In this document: positions 34,110-49,100 of the stretch, in pieces | Position numbering within the stretch: position 1 is the stretch's first letter | How the letters are laid out: every line of letters starts with the position of its first letter | DNA from: Branchiostoma belcheri | Taxonomy: Eukaryota > Chordata > Leptocardii > Amphioxiformes > Branchiostomatidae | Length of the DNA stretch: 64,000 nt | Assembly (NCBI RefSeq): GCF_001625305.1 | Contig: NW_017803046.1 | Coordinates: forward strand, 701,811-765,810 | Direction of reading: 5' to 3' | Notes under the pieces: generated by a model | Databases searched by the model: none | The model's input: the letters and a program-made list of their open reading frames with translations, nothing else | What the model was told of the DNA's origin: nothing | Program-made: the position numbers and the translations under genes

Positions 34110-37100
34110 ACATACAAACACACACACACACTCACACACACACATACACACACACACACACAAACACAAGCTATTCATTGCTGAGTTACAGGCTAGAACA
34201 CCAATATATATGTAAGATGCATTCAACAATTTTGTTCTCTTCAATCTCATTAGGAACAAACGGAGTAGTGGTGGATGACTGGGCGTCTATCGATTCTAAC
34301 TGGGTAGAGGGAACTGTTTCACCTGGTCTCGTCCACCCCTTCAAAGACGACATAGAGAACAGCACGGTTGCAGTGTCTGTGACTCTGTCTGTCACTGTAA
34401 ACCCTGGAACATGCTCAGATCTTACTCACCTTCAGGTGAGTCATAGGTGAAAGGCATCCAGTGCAATTTCTGGGCAGCAAAACCAATTTTTTTAAAACTT
34501 TAAGTTATTCTGGATGAGGAAATCTGTCCAAAATTGACATTTACTGTCCTTTCTTAGCACATTTTTGTCATCATTTCATACCTGAAGCATTGAAAATAGC
34601 CCCTACACAATCTATGCTAGACGTCTCTTTATTTTGGGGTACCACCCATAAATAACAAGACAAGCAACTGTTTTAAGTCAGTGACCGCATCAGCATGCTT
34701 TGGGATAGATTCGATTCATTGGTAATATTAAAAGAATGATCAGAAAGTTGACTTTAATTGGCAGTTTTGCTGCCTTAAAATTGCTTTTGGATGCCTTTAA
34801 TGGTACAATTTAACGTTAGACTTCACACACAGTTACAATTAATGGTCAATGTTGTGTGTAATAAAGTCACACCTTAAGACCAAAATATGTCCTCACAGTT
34901 AATTAGTGAAATCAAAATTTCTGATGAATAAGATGGTAAAATTTCTAAGACTAATTTTTGTCTATGGGTCCATGAAGATGTTTCACTGATAACAGGGTTT
35001 GAAATACTTTTCTCTGTATACATACCTGCAGAGGTGCAGGTAAGAGGTGCTTAAGGCATTTAGTATTTCCTTTATACTTTCAAATTGTAGGACTGGTGGT
35101 ATAACAGTCAATGCAGCAAATCCACACACATACGTGTACTTGTATAAAAACCCAGTACATGCATACACATTTTTCAATGGACCGATGCAGGTTAGGTGCA
35201 GGCAGACATCAGAAATACATTTTGTACCTGCACTAAATTGGACATGTACCCAGTATTTTGGGCCCTGGTTAGGCCACACCAATTTAATTTCTTGGTTGAC
35301 GGATTTGCCCGCTTCATTTTTGTCTGATTTGCAAAAATACATACACACATACAAACACACACACACACTCACACACACACATACACACACACACACACAN
35401 NNNNNNNNNNNNNNNNNNNNNNNNNNNNNNNNNNNNNNNNNNNNNNNNNNNNNNNGCCCAAACAGTTGAAAACAGTCATTTTCTTCCTTGTTGTTACAGT
35501 TATTCCATCTTTCAATGCAGTGGTATCATTAAAAGTTCAAAATTCATTGTTTAAATTTTGAACCAGCCAGGTCACTTCATGGCTCCTATTGTACCATTTT
35601 GGGCCATAATAGGATGCCTAGGACTCTTTTTATTTTTTTATTTTTTTCGCCCACCCGCTCCACTATTTTTCTGGAAAAATCCGTTAACCAAGAAATTAAA
35701 TTGGTTGCGCTGGCTAGGCCACGTGGCCAGGATGGACGACAACAGGCTTCCCAAGAAAATACTGTACGGCGAACTCTCTCAAGGGAGTCGACCAAGGGGA
35801 AGGCCTAAGCTCAGGTTTAAGGATTTGTGCAAAGCTACTCTCCAAGACTTCTCCATTGAATCTTGGGAGAAGGCAGCAAGCGACAGAAGTAAGTGGAGAG
35901 CAGCGATACACAAAGGAACAGAACTGTTCAAAGCTGCTAGAGAGAGCAGGAAAGCAGAAGCTAGGAGCAGGGACCTGTAGAGAAGAGCACCACACGGGAG
36001 TACTATTGCCGATTCTGCGGCAGAGCCTGCAGGGCCAGAATCGGCTGTACCAGCCATGAGAGGCGCTGCCCGGCCAGACCCGCAGAGAGTGACTGAAGCT
36101 GTAGACCGTCTGACAAGACGACAAGGGCCCAAGAAATTGGTGTGGCCTTAGGTTTGTGAGTACTGAATGCCAACATGCATATTGATTGTGTTGCAGGTTG
36201 AGGTGTCTACAGGCACAGGCACTGGTGAAACTGATGGTTACATGGACAACAACGTGGCTGAGATTCCTATGGAATATCAATGCAGTGGTAAGCAGATTAT
36301 TCTTTTCAGTCTCAAATTGCAAGTATTGTCATTAAACTATCACATTTAGTTAATTCTATTTACTATTATGTTATATTTTCATTCTGTATTTTGTGTATAA
36401 ACTGGTGTAACTGCCAAGAATATATGATACCTCTGACCAGAATATACTTTCTGGCCAGGGGTATATTCTGGCCTGCTACAGTTGTTTACTTCATAGTTAT
36501 ACTTTTACTGAGTGACATATCTTTAAAAAAATTCCTCTAACTTATTTTAACATTCACCCTATCTACTATATGTTATGTATCATAATCATGATTGTATTTG
36601 TCAGTAACTTGCAATAAAACTATGACTAGATTATAATTTTTGTAGCCAAGACAAGGATCCAAGTACTATACAGTATGGTGACACAGTACTAGACGTGGTT
36701 TGGGGACTTGCTTTCAATTGCTACAATTATGTTTGTAATGTAAAATTATTAGAAATCCTGATCCAAAATTCCCCTCCACATACATTCCTTTTTGGCTACT
36801 GTTTCTCTCATATTGTTTTTCCATGAGGGATATATGCATATGTTAGTATACTAATAAATTTTGCTTTTGCATATTATTTTTCATTAATTTTGCTTCATAT
36901 CTACTTTGTAGATATAATGGACCTTCGTGTGGACACCATGTCAATGCTGACCCTTACCCCCGGAATGGCCACCCCGTTCTCTGCCACCATACACGTGACT
37001 GCTACTGACAGGAAGATTCTCCACCAGTCTGATATCCAACATTACAAGTTCAAGTTCTTCTTGTCCAAGAACCAGAAGTTTGATTCAGCTAAGGATGTGG

Positions 37101-40100
37101 AGGTAAAGCTAGCATGGGATTGTTCTAGAATATTATCATCTTTTTCGATAGTGTTTTTTTTTTACATTATTATGGGTTCACCACACCACGAAGTGGTGGT
37201 GAACCCATATTGCTTTTTCTGATGTTTCTTCTCCTCCTTCTCCTTCTCCTTCTTCTCCTGCCATTTTTTAAATGGATTCAGCTTCTTCATTTTAGGGCCT
37301 AAGGTCCTGAAATTTGGTATGGAGGTACAGTGGGCAAATACCCCTAGGCGTTTTTTAAATTTTTGTGATACAGGCTTTTAGAATGGTTTTATTTGAGTTT
37401 TTTGGCTGTGTTATAGCAAATGTATTACTGTGTTAGTGTGCCGTGTTTACCACGTCTGGGCATGACCGCCGCATGAGTCATCACAATGGAATGCAGGGCA
37501 TCAACCAATAGGCATGCAGCTTTCCTCTATACTTCTTGCTGATTGGCTGTTGGGATTTAACTTGATTAACACCTGCACAGAGCATTTCCACCTGCACAGA
37601 GCATTTCTTGCTGATTGGCTGTTGGGATTTAACTTGATTAACACCTGCACAGAAGCATTTCCATACTGACAGTATGTCTTTATTCAAGTGTTTTGGTAGG
37701 TATTTCAAGCTTTTCTGCTCCAGCATTGGAATGCGGGGCATGAACGTTTTTTTTTTTTTAAATCAACAGTTTGCATTATGCAATTAAAAATCCTAACCAA
37801 TAAAGTAGGGAATAGCTATCCAACTGTTGTTTTAGCAAATATTGGCCTTTCTAGTTTGAGATAGATTGTCTTATTTTAGATAGTGTTGTTTTACAATGTA
37901 TAGAACTCCCCCCCCCATCTCAGTCACTTTTCATGGTATTGTATCTCTGCTATAGTACATGTAAGCAAGGTATCAAATGATAACTCTTTGGCTTTTTTTA
38001 CTCTCTGCAAACACTATGTAGACTTCTTTTTTTAAAGGCATCCAATGCAATATCATGGTGGGAAAACTAGATGTTCAATAATCTGTTCATTCTTTTTACG
38101 TACTAGTAAGTTAAATCAATTCTAATTTGCTATAGCATACTGATATCTGTGAGGCAAAATTGTGATGTTGCTGAAAAGCAGTTACTTGTATCACAGTCAG
38201 GTAGCTATTTACAGGTGTTACCCAAAAAATAAAGAGACACCCCACTTGGCTTGTTTTGGGGTCATTTCAAATGCTTCAAATAAAGAATGATGCCAAAATG
38301 TGGGAACCTTTGGCAGTTAATGTCAATATCAGACAGACTTCCTCATCCAGAATATTTTTGTTTTGCTGCCCTGAAATAGCATTGGATGCCTTGAACATTT
38401 CAGCACCAAGGACAGGGCCCTTAGCATCAGAAATTCTTCCTGCACTGATCATACAGTAGATATAGAAAAGTCTCTTAAAGTCTGAAAAATGAAGTTCAAA
38501 CTGTATTGTGTCGTGACATGCAATGCTATGTGAAATAACTTGTGTATGTAACTTGTGTACTCTTCTGAATAAAGAGACTCTTGGTACACAACCAATTGTT
38601 TTATTCACAGCCGACGTTTTGGTGACTGTCTGTCACCTTCCTCGGGGCAATTCTGACTGGTTCACACTGCACAGTTCAGGTGCCATTGCTAAAGATGCAT
38701 TTCCAAACGTAAAATAGTTACAGTTACCGAAACGTTGGCTGAATATATATAAACCACTTGGTTGTGAAAAAAGAGTCCCTTTATTCAGTGACTTACCAAC
38801 CAGATTCAGTGAGTCTTTACAGATGTTTAATTAAACTTCTGTTTCTTTTGTAGGTTCCCTACATCATGCCTCTCTGGATGAGGGGTATTCTGGGAGAGGG
38901 AGTTGATGGAACTAATGTTGAAACTGCATTATTTGATGCATCTGGTAAGTGCCAGAGTTCTCCGCATCTTTTTTTTATGTGGACTGTTATGGCCATGCAA
39001 ATATTCCACACATGGTACATTATGACTCAGGTTTAGATGTAAACTGCACTATTAATTGCTATAGATAACCTACAGTTGCAAAACTTTAGGGCTCAAAGGT
39101 GCTTTTGTAGGAATTTATGGACATTTCAAATGCTGAATGTGCTCTTGTTCTCTTACAACACTTGCTTTAGCATTGATATTCAACCTAGTATGCTTTACAG
39201 AAACTCAGTTGTTAAAAAGTTATTTTGTGGCTTATTGTAAAAAAAAGCAATACAAGAAATATTTGCCATCCTCTCGGTGGTACTGAAAAGCTGGTGGTTG
39301 TTATTCACATGCTTTCCAATAGGTCATTATCCTAAAGTTTGTATAAAAGTAACTGTTACTTGAGTATCCTTTTACCCGGTTATCTTCATCAATGTACATT
39401 TTTGTATATGACTTTTTGTTTCCTACAGGAATATTCATACCAAAGACTGGATATGAGGACTTCTGTGGTGATGTATATGTGAGCATTCTTCTGGACACCT
39501 ATGAGGCGGACCCATCGGACACTGTGATTGGCCAGTACAAGGAGGGATCAGAAGCCAACAATGCCTACACTACACTGGTACACATGGACTGTCCACCTCC
39601 ACCAAGTAAGGATAAACCTGTATACCTTTGACACTTAGATGTCAAGAATATGCTGTATACTAACATGAAATTGTCATAACGCTACATTTTTATGTCATAC
39701 AGTTATTTAACGTTACATACGTAAACCTACGAAAATATTTGGGTGCACTGGTGCTCTCACAGAAAAAAAAATTGGGTGCACAGCTCCAATTCTGGGTGCA
39801 CTAAGGTGCACATGCACCCAGTATTTTGAGCCCTGCTATGATTGTTTTCATGTAGATATGATAATAGTAATGATAGGCCAAGTGTTTTGACAAGGTTTCA
39901 AGAAAAATTTTCTTGAAATTAGCATTCCTCAAACTGGCTAAATCAACACTCCTTGTGTACATGTAATTGATTGTGAATCTTATGATAATCATTGTTATTA
40001 TGACTTTTTTCATTGATTATGCTGTCAGAATTTTTACATTGAATCTTCTAACTGCTGACTCATTTTTCCCAGGTTCTTTCCCAAACCCCAAACTTGTTCT

Positions 40101-43100
40101 GTCCGAGCCAACGTTCCACCATGACTACAAGCTCATCCCTGCTCCCTTCTCTGTGACATTTGACATCACCGTCACCAACAAGGGCATGACAACCACCCAA
40201 CAGGGGATCTCCAACTTCGAACTCAGAGTAAGAAGGCATTTTTCTCTTGCTTGATGTTTCTATATTGCAGATTTTCTGAAGGAAAACATATTGTTTTTGC
40301 TCAGTTTTTTCTTCCTCTTTTTCTCCAAACAAGTAAGGTCAATGACCTGAACCAGACATCTGTCACCATGGTAACTAACTAGTGTTGGGTTATATCATGT
40401 TGCAATTTTATAGCAGGAGGGATTTAGACTCCTGTTACCATATAATATGTGAATGTTTGAGTAAGAATTAACAGTCTAAGAGCAGACCATATTTGAAGGT
40501 AAACATTATGCATTTGCTTCACAAATGTCACCTTTCTTGTTTAAATTTATATCTTGTGTCTTCACAGGTCTACTACTCAGATGATGATGACCTTGACCCG
40601 GCATGGGACATTGCCTTTGACATTGACTTTGGTCCTGATGTAGTGAAGAAAGCTGCTCGGCTGGAGCCAGGGGAGTCCATGGCACTTAGAGGATTGTCAG
40701 GTAAGAAATCATGACTTAATGTTTAACTTATTATTTGTTTTGGAGAACAAGGTGTCACTGTCACTCATTGGTTCTTCAAAACTCTTGAACTCGAACTTGC
40801 TGCCACCAAGTACAGTAGGGGCATCATCACTAGATCCTTAAGACTTAACCATGTTTGTATTTATCTTTCCACTATCAAAGAGAAGTGAGGAGAAGTTGAA
40901 TTTACTACAATAAGTAACTATTATATCTGTGCTAGTTCTAGCTTGATCATGTATTATGTATATACAAGCTATTTCGTTGTACTAAACCCAGCGAGTATGT
41001 ATGATTTGTGCTATAAAAGTCTTCTTGTAGATAGATAAAGAATAAAATAGATACTAGTTAAATCAGTCTAGGGGTTCAATTGTGTACTACTATTTGCAGA
41101 AAGTATTTCTGAATTGCAGAACAAAATTTTGACATTCTGCAATATTGCAGAACACTCAGTATTTCTATACCACTGCCATGTGTTTTTATTCTACAGCGAC
41201 TGTAGATCCAGAGTTGAGTCGCCCGAGATGTCTGCAGCTGGAATCTCCACACCTGTTCCTGGAGGTCCTGCCAGAAGACAGCACCCTGCCAGGGTACCTC
41301 ATCCACACTGTGTCTGTACCACTCAGGAAGATGTGTGATGCAGGTACAATATATATGACTTGTACAAATGGTCAAATATGAAATTAATCAGAGAACTACA
41401 TGTACCTAGTTCATTTTAAACACAGTATATTTATGGTTACAGTTAGTGTAGATATTATATCATGGTTACAGTAGATATTACATTTATGGTTACAGTAGAT
41501 ATTACAACCTAAAATTTTATACCAGTAACTTTTTTTTATTCATCTAATCTAAAGTATTTGAATTTAACTGCAACTTGTATACAAGTGGAAAGGAGGACAA
41601 AACAGGTGTATTAACATGTCTACAATTTGCCCTCCCAAATACAACAGCAACAATTATGATTATGACTTAAAGTTTCATGATCCAAAATATAGGCAATGAG
41701 AATCAGGACAATCAGAGTAAATTAATAAATAGCCAGATTCAATGTACATAACTTTCCCTGCAAATTGTCCACTTTTTGCCTCAAGACATCAGTATTTGAA
41801 CCAGTTTTTAGTAATTACTAATCTTAATGACATAATGTACATAATGTAACGTATACAATGAATTACATTGTTACAATTGCCCCTGGGACTGCCCTTCGTT
41901 ATATCAAATCTTGTTAATTTCCCTCAGTTTCACTGATAAAAAGACAGTTTTAACCTTTAATGAACAGTTAAGTTGGAACATAAATGTTGAATTTGCTTCC
42001 CCCACAGTTGACATCTCCATAGAGGACTTCAACCTTGACGATGGTCCTGAGATCACAGCGGGGACACCGAAGGTGTTCAACCTGCGCACACGTGTCTCTG
42101 CTGCAGGGCATGCTGTCCTGTACCGCTACAGCTACCAGTTCTACCTGTCTCACGATCAGGTCAGTTTTGAATTAATGTTTTGAATATCTTTTCTCAATAG
42201 AAATTGTGGACCCTTCACCAGCGTACGTTTCTGTAATTATTATGTTTGAAGGAAAACATATCGTTGCTCTGTTTCCTCTTCTTTTCCAAACCAATAAGGT
42301 CTCCCGTTTGGTGTTTTGAATGTGTGACAGGGGCTTAATGCAGACTCACGCCATGTGAAAGTGAAGTTGTCTTGCCTCGTCTTTTCTTGCTTATAAACCT
42401 GCATTTCTGTACAAGCTCTCTAGATCTAGTGCCAATGACGAAAGGTAGTGGATCCCCAGATGCTACCTGAAACGTCTTACCATTTCCAAAATCATATCCA
42501 GTTGCTTGAATAACTGGTTTTTGGCTTATCTTACTGTATTACATGTACCTCAATGATGTCTAACCATCACCGACATGTCTTGTGTTGTGTTTCAGATGTT
42601 GGATCCAGAGGATATAGAGATCCCCCATGAGCCATCCAGCACAGACCACACACAGCTGAACCTGGAGATCTCAGGCCTGACCTACCACACACTCCAGCAC
42701 AGCTTCGGGGGAGTGGAGGGGCCACTCACTATAGGTTAGTCAGGACTTGAAATACTGGGTGCATACATGATTGACTATATGCACCTTAGTATTATTATGA
42801 CTATAAAAGGTAAAATTGGAGTTGTGCAGGTATTTCTGATGTCCACCTGCACCTAACCTGTACTGGTCAATGTCATGCTGGTGTATATTGATTTAAAATT
42901 TCTTTCATTGACTGTACCTAATAGTATGAAGTATAAAAGGAATGTTGGTTAATAATTATGCTTTCTGAACGGTTTTCAGTATGATCCAATACATAAATTT
43001 GAAATTCTGGGTGGTGCAGGTAAAATTTGTCTTCCCTTTCAATTGTCAAAGTGTACTTTTTTGAACAGTGTGGTGCAGTTTCTTCTTGTCCCTGTATTTT

Positions 43101-46100
43101 ACCTGATATGTAGAGAACAGGCAGCACTGTGTTTTTTATTTAAAGGAAGGAAATTCTAAAGTGAAACACCTACCTTCAGACACTATATGCCATGATCATG
43201 GTACCCATTGCAGTTTTTTGTTGAAAATTTCTGATAATAATTCTAAGTTAGAGTAGTTTGTTTTATTTGAGATATTAATTGTCGCTACATACAGATCAGT
43301 ACTATCCATACGTTGGACACTACTGTGGTTGGACGTACCTTGGGGTAGAGGTCAGAGTTCAAGAAGCCAGTGTCGACGACCTCCGACCTTATAACAACAT
43401 TCAGTTGAAGAGGATCTTTCTCCAGTGTGATGGCGGTCAGCTGTATTTCTTATGTTTACCTTCACAGAAGGAAAATATATTGTTTTTGCTCTCAGTTTCT
43501 TAATCCTCTTCTTCTCCAAACGAATAAGGTCAATGACCTGAGCAAGACGTTTGTTACCATCATCGGTATTAACTAGTTGGGTTACATCATGTTGCAATTT
43601 AAAAGCCGGAGGGATTTAGACTCCTGTCTGACCATATACATTTGTATTTGAATGTATTTGATTAAGAATGAACAGAACAAACCATATGCGAAGGTAAATA
43701 TTATGCATTTGCTTTCAATTGCGAATGTTATTTTAAAGTTTCTAGTTGTTGTTTCATTCTTCTTTTTATGACATATACAGCTTTGGAACTTTTTTTAATG
43801 TATCACTGGGTCTTGGATACTTGGATACTTATATCCATTGACATTACAACATAAATTTTGTAAGCATCTAATCTTTCCTGACATTAAAACATACAGACAT
43901 AAGGCATACAGTACAAATAACATTTAGTTACAAAATGCAAATCATTACTTACAGCTTATATTAACAAATCTTGATTTTCAAAGTATGTGGCTCAGCCATT
44001 TTAATAGCGATAATCTTGTGATTTATGCCAGAAATCTAATCAATTAACAGCATCTTGGTCAGTGTTAGTAAAACATATTATCATCATGTTTTCCCGCAAA
44101 ATTTTTTCAGCATTAATATCAAGGTTGGTTGAAATTTTTATGACTTGGCACAATTTGTTTCTGAATACCTTTCTTCCTCTTCACTGATTTCCAGATGGAC
44201 TGGGCCTTAGTGATGTGACCTTTGACCCTTCACCTGCAAGGTACTATGCTGCGGATGTAGAGGTCAATGCCAAGCTGACCTTCACAGTCACCAACCTGAT
44301 GGGCACTAGGGACATTCCTGACGTCCAGGGTGATGAGGTCAACTTCCACCTCAAGGTATATTTGTTTGTTTTGCATAATTATTACATACCAGTAGTTTAA
44401 AGTAACTTTAGATCCAACACTCACCTAGAGCTTTCACATACACTGTAGCTTCCACTGGGTTTACAAAATCAAAATCAAATCAACTTTATTGCTCAACAAC
44501 TGTAACTGGAAAAATGTATGGCAAAGAAGAGACAACAAGGGTAGATACATGAATTATACAATTCTAACAAAGCTAGTGATTTTGTTTATTTCCCCTTAGG
44601 CCACACCAATTTAATTTCTTGGTTAACGGATTCGCCCGCTTCATTTTTTTCTGATTTGCAAATAAAAATAAAAATTCAGAATCAACTGCAAAATGCTCAT
44701 ATTTTGCCCTGAACTGTAGAAAACAGTCCTTTTCATCCTAGTTGTTACAGTTATTCCATCTTTCAATGCAGTGGTATCATTAAAAGTTTAAAATTCATTG
44801 TTTAAATTTTGAACCAGCCTGGTGTGTTGACTTTGTGGCTCCTATCGTACCATTTTAGGCCATAATACGATGCCTAGGCCTGTTTTTATTTTAAAATTTA
44901 TTTTTTTTCGCTCGCCCGCTCCATTATTTTTCTAGAAAAATCCGTCAACCAAGAAATTAAATTGGTGTGGCCTTATGAATATTTATTAAGCTCGTGTTGT
45001 CTTGTTTTTTTCCCAGGTTTACCTGTCGGATGACCTTGTGTTTGATGGAGGGGATGAGGAGCTGCCCCAGACTGTGTTAGGTCTGAGTGAGGAGCACATA
45101 CAGATGATGAGAGCAGGGCTGGCCAGAGACAACTCCCTCCACTTCAGGGATGTCCCAGTAACATTCACACCAACGGCAGACATGTGTTGGAAGACGTACG
45201 TAGGACCAGTAACTGTTTGCTTGTTTTATTGTTTATTGGGATCTCCATTGCTGTGAATTTCTCACTATTCTTCCTGGAGTCAGTGGCGAATCACCATATA
45301 CATTGCAGTAACTGTTGTACATTTTTTACATGGATCTACTATTTGACTCAAGAAGTTAACTCTATTACCTATGTGTACCATGTCTTCTGGTAGTCAAAGT
45401 GTGGGGCACTTTTTTTTTTCGTTTCATCTTAAACTTAAACTGTATAGCATACAATGTAGCTCTAACATTATACATGACCATTTCATCATCATCATCATAA
45501 TTCATCCTCCGTAGAGGTGGAGCATACAAAGTTAGTTCGCCACAACTGTCTGTCATACATCACTGAGAAAAGTTCATGTCCCTCCAAGCCAGTTTCAGTT
45601 TCAATAAGTTTCTTAACTGTTTTGTTTGGGCGTCCAACTCTTCTCTTACAGGTATCAGGGTTCCAGAGTAGAAGCCTACTGGCTGGTTCTTCACTACGTA
45701 TTACATGACCGGCCAAGCTTAGACGTCGACATTTGACTACTGTAGTTACATTTGGTAGCGAACCATATAACTGTTCATTAGTAGTGTGTTTCCACCATGG
45801 TGTATTGAAAACCACTCGCAACATCCTCGTGTATGTTCCGTTTAGTTTTCTAGAATGTGACATATTCATGACCCATGATTCTGACCCATACAAAAGAATT
45901 GTTTCAATACATGCCTTAAACACTTTGATCTTAGTTTGTTTTCTAACATGACCATTTGGTGCATATTAACTGATGACGTGTTTGAAATTTGCCTATTTTG
46001 TAGCCATCTCCTGTTTGCTGTAGTGAGGGGAGCAGGACTGGATATTGCAGATGCAGTAGACGCCAATAACTTCAGAGCCATCCCTTTTCATTGCTATGGT

Positions 46101-49100
46101 ATGTACAGTCATGTATTTTGTATTTGACCAGAACTACATGTAGGGAAAGGTAACTACTGTACTGGGGGTATACTTTTACTTTGTTTCATTCAGGGCTTCC
46201 TTCAGACATCATGAGTTTACAGGGGAAAGCTTACAAGTAATCATACTATGATCATAAAAGTTAATAACTTTCTTCAACTTGGTAGTTACATGTACATGGC
46301 AGTAAAGTTAAAAGTGTTGTTAAAAGTGTCGGCTGTATGTTATGACAGGGACTTGAAACATATTTTTTGTCCATACTTCCAGGGTCAGACCCAGTCACAG
46401 ACATCAGTGTTGACTCCTTCACCTTGGACTCTGCCCCGGATCCTAACACAGGCGGGGCTGGCAGCTTCAGTCTGATTACAGATGTAAGTTTTGAGAACTC
46501 TGAACATAATTTCATGCATGGCAGGTCATATATATCTGCTAGAGCTGCGTATCTAAAATGTAATTTTAGGTACAGGTACGGAGATTTAGCTACAGGTCTG
46601 TACCTGTACCTGTACCTGACAGTGTTCAATTTGACAAATTTACGTGATGATATAATTATGTTCTTCTGAATTTCAATAAAAACATTTACTGTAATAAACC
46701 TGACAGAATTTTTAGTCAAATCTAGCAGGACAGAACTAGGTGGCCCTATGCTTTTTCAAATAAAACAGAACCATGTGGATTGTTTCTTGTTGCAAACAAT
46801 ACTCTAGCTGTCTCCGAAAGGTCTGTTGTGTATTAAGTATAAATGCTCCCTCTAGATGTCACTTTTGTCACCTCTGTGTCGCATGAGGACACTAGGGTAG
46901 TGTAAATGTACATGTATAGTACAGTACAGTAATGTACAGTACTGGTACTTACTAATAGTGATTTGGTATTTTGGACCTGTACTAAAAAAATTTTTGCTGG
47001 GCGTACGCAGCATATGCAGCTCTTATTTACAAATAAAGAATGTTTTACTGCTATTGGTACTGTACCATTTGCTAAAAAAGAAACTTGGAAAAATTGATCT
47101 TGAATTTGGTGTCTCTGTTACCAGGTTGTACTTGGTGACCTAGAGGCCATCACAGGTGACCCCGTGTTTGGCATGGAGTTCTACCTGTCCAACGATGACA
47201 CCCTGGACCCATCAGACCTGCCCTTACACTACAACATCACGGCACAGATGTCAGCTCTGAGTGACAACATCACTGCAGATGGACAAATTACCTTGGATGC
47301 AGGCAACTTGGTAAGGCCACACTGACTTAATTTTATGGATGACATCATCTGAAAACCCCTAAACTATAATGTGCGAGTTCCATGGAGCCTAGGTAGCCTG
47401 GGTGCCGTCCTCCGTAATACTGCCAGCTCCTGTAACTTCATTGACATATTACACTTGTTATTAATGATTTGGCGAAGTTAGAAGCTTCAGCCAAATGTTT
47501 GTGTGGATGGACAGAAACATACTTACATGTACATGTAGGTCCTACTATTTCTGAATGCACATCTGGCAAAGATTTAAATAGAAAAATGTTGTTACAGAAA
47601 TTTCACAATTCTAAAAGTCTCTTTGTTTTTATCAGGTGGTTCCTCCAGACTCCAGGTTCTGTGGATCAGTGTACATTTTGGTTCATCTGGATCCGTTGAA
47701 CGTCATAGCAGAAGCAGACAAACTCAACAATGTTGGGAGTGCAAGTTTTACCTACAGCTGTGAACATGGTGAGATTTATGTTGTTATCCAATGTATGGAT
47801 GTTAAGACCCTGAGGACAGGTTTGTTTGCCTCTATATGTGTAGTGTGTTGTACATGTACCAGGGACAGGTGTGTTTAACTGTGTGTAGATGGTGTCCAGC
47901 ACCAAGGACAGGTATGTTAGCCTGTGTGTGGATTGTGTTCAGCACCAAGGACAGGCATGTTTGCCTGTGTGTGGATGGTGTTCAGTACCAAGGACAGGTG
48001 TGTTTGCCTGTGTGTGGATGGTGTTCAGAACCAAGGACACGTATGTTTGCCTGGTGTGATGGTGTCAGCACCAAGGACAGGTATGTTTCCCTGTGTGTGG
48101 ATGGTGTTCAGCACCAAGGACAGGTATGTTTACTTGTGTGTGGATGGTGTTCAGCAACAAGGACTGGTATGTTTTTCCTGTGTGGCATTAGCTATCAGTG
48201 TTCCACTCCTGTACTAGTATTCAGCACAATATGCAGGCCTTTTTGCAGGTCTTTTGACTGAAAAGAATTATCAAAGTGTCAAATCTGTTGTTCTTCCATG
48301 GAACTAACTCTCTTGATCTTTTGTTTTCTCCTTTTTCTTCACTACAGATTTGTTCAAGGTGACATCATCATCATTTACCACCAATAAGAAGTACCATGTT
48401 GGCATTCCGTCACCTGTCACCTTTGACCTCACGATGGAATATGTACACACATCTCCCCTCAGTGCAGGCACTGCTGACAACTTAAACTTTGACTTCAGAG
48501 TAGGTCACCTTTTTTGTGCCATATTCCTGAAGTTTTCATGTCTTCTGTTTTTGGTCCTCATCTTCAAGGAAAGATGAACAACATAGACTTGATTTTTATG
48601 ATATCATGCCAAGCATAATTCAAGCTAGGTGAAATTTAAAGGCATCCAGTGCATTTTTAGGGCAGCAAAAGAAAAACAAATATTCTCGATGAGGAAATGT
48701 ATAATATTGACATTTACTGTCATTTCACTGCATATTTTTGTCATCATTTCATACTTAAAACAGTCTTTGCAATAGCCCTCAAACATGTATGCCTCTTTTT
48801 TGGGGGGGTAATGCACATAGATATCTAGAACCATCCTACCATTCAAAACAAGCAACAGTCAGTGACATTAAATCTTTGCTTCACATATACATGTATCAGT
48901 ATGCTATGGGATAGGACTGATTCAACTTACTACAACTTTTTAAAAATGACCAGAAAACTAAGTTTGAAAATGCAGTTTTACTGTCCTATAATTTCATTGG
49001 ATGCCTCTAAAATGTTTTTCCTGCTATTCTCTGACAGCTCTATATACAGAGGGGGTCCAGGTTCAACCGCCATAAAGCCATCCCAGTGGTCACAACCTTT

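Larger units (their letters stand above)
35269..36150. mobile_element. MITE family D carrying a LINE fragment, a CA tract and an N gap
   Basis: Outer ends TTAGGCCACACCAATTTAAT and AATTGGTGTGGCCTTA match the clean 379-bp copy at 44597-44975. Relative to that copy, a CA tract plus 56 N replaces part of the left interior, and a LINE fragment (about 35705-36130) sits in the right terminal repeat. AAGAAATT...TGG flanks the LINE piece on both sides, as a target-site duplication would. Confidence 0.75.

Noticed and set aside
33975-34259. Minus-strand frame rich in Cys and Val
   Set aside because: It is a translation of the CA microsatellite.
35714-36322. 202-codon minus-strand open frame
   Set aside because: It is antisense to the LINE fragment, whose plus-strand frame has family motifs.
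47836-48261. 141-codon plus-strand frame with repeats
   Set aside because: It arises from the minisatellite period and has no splice support.
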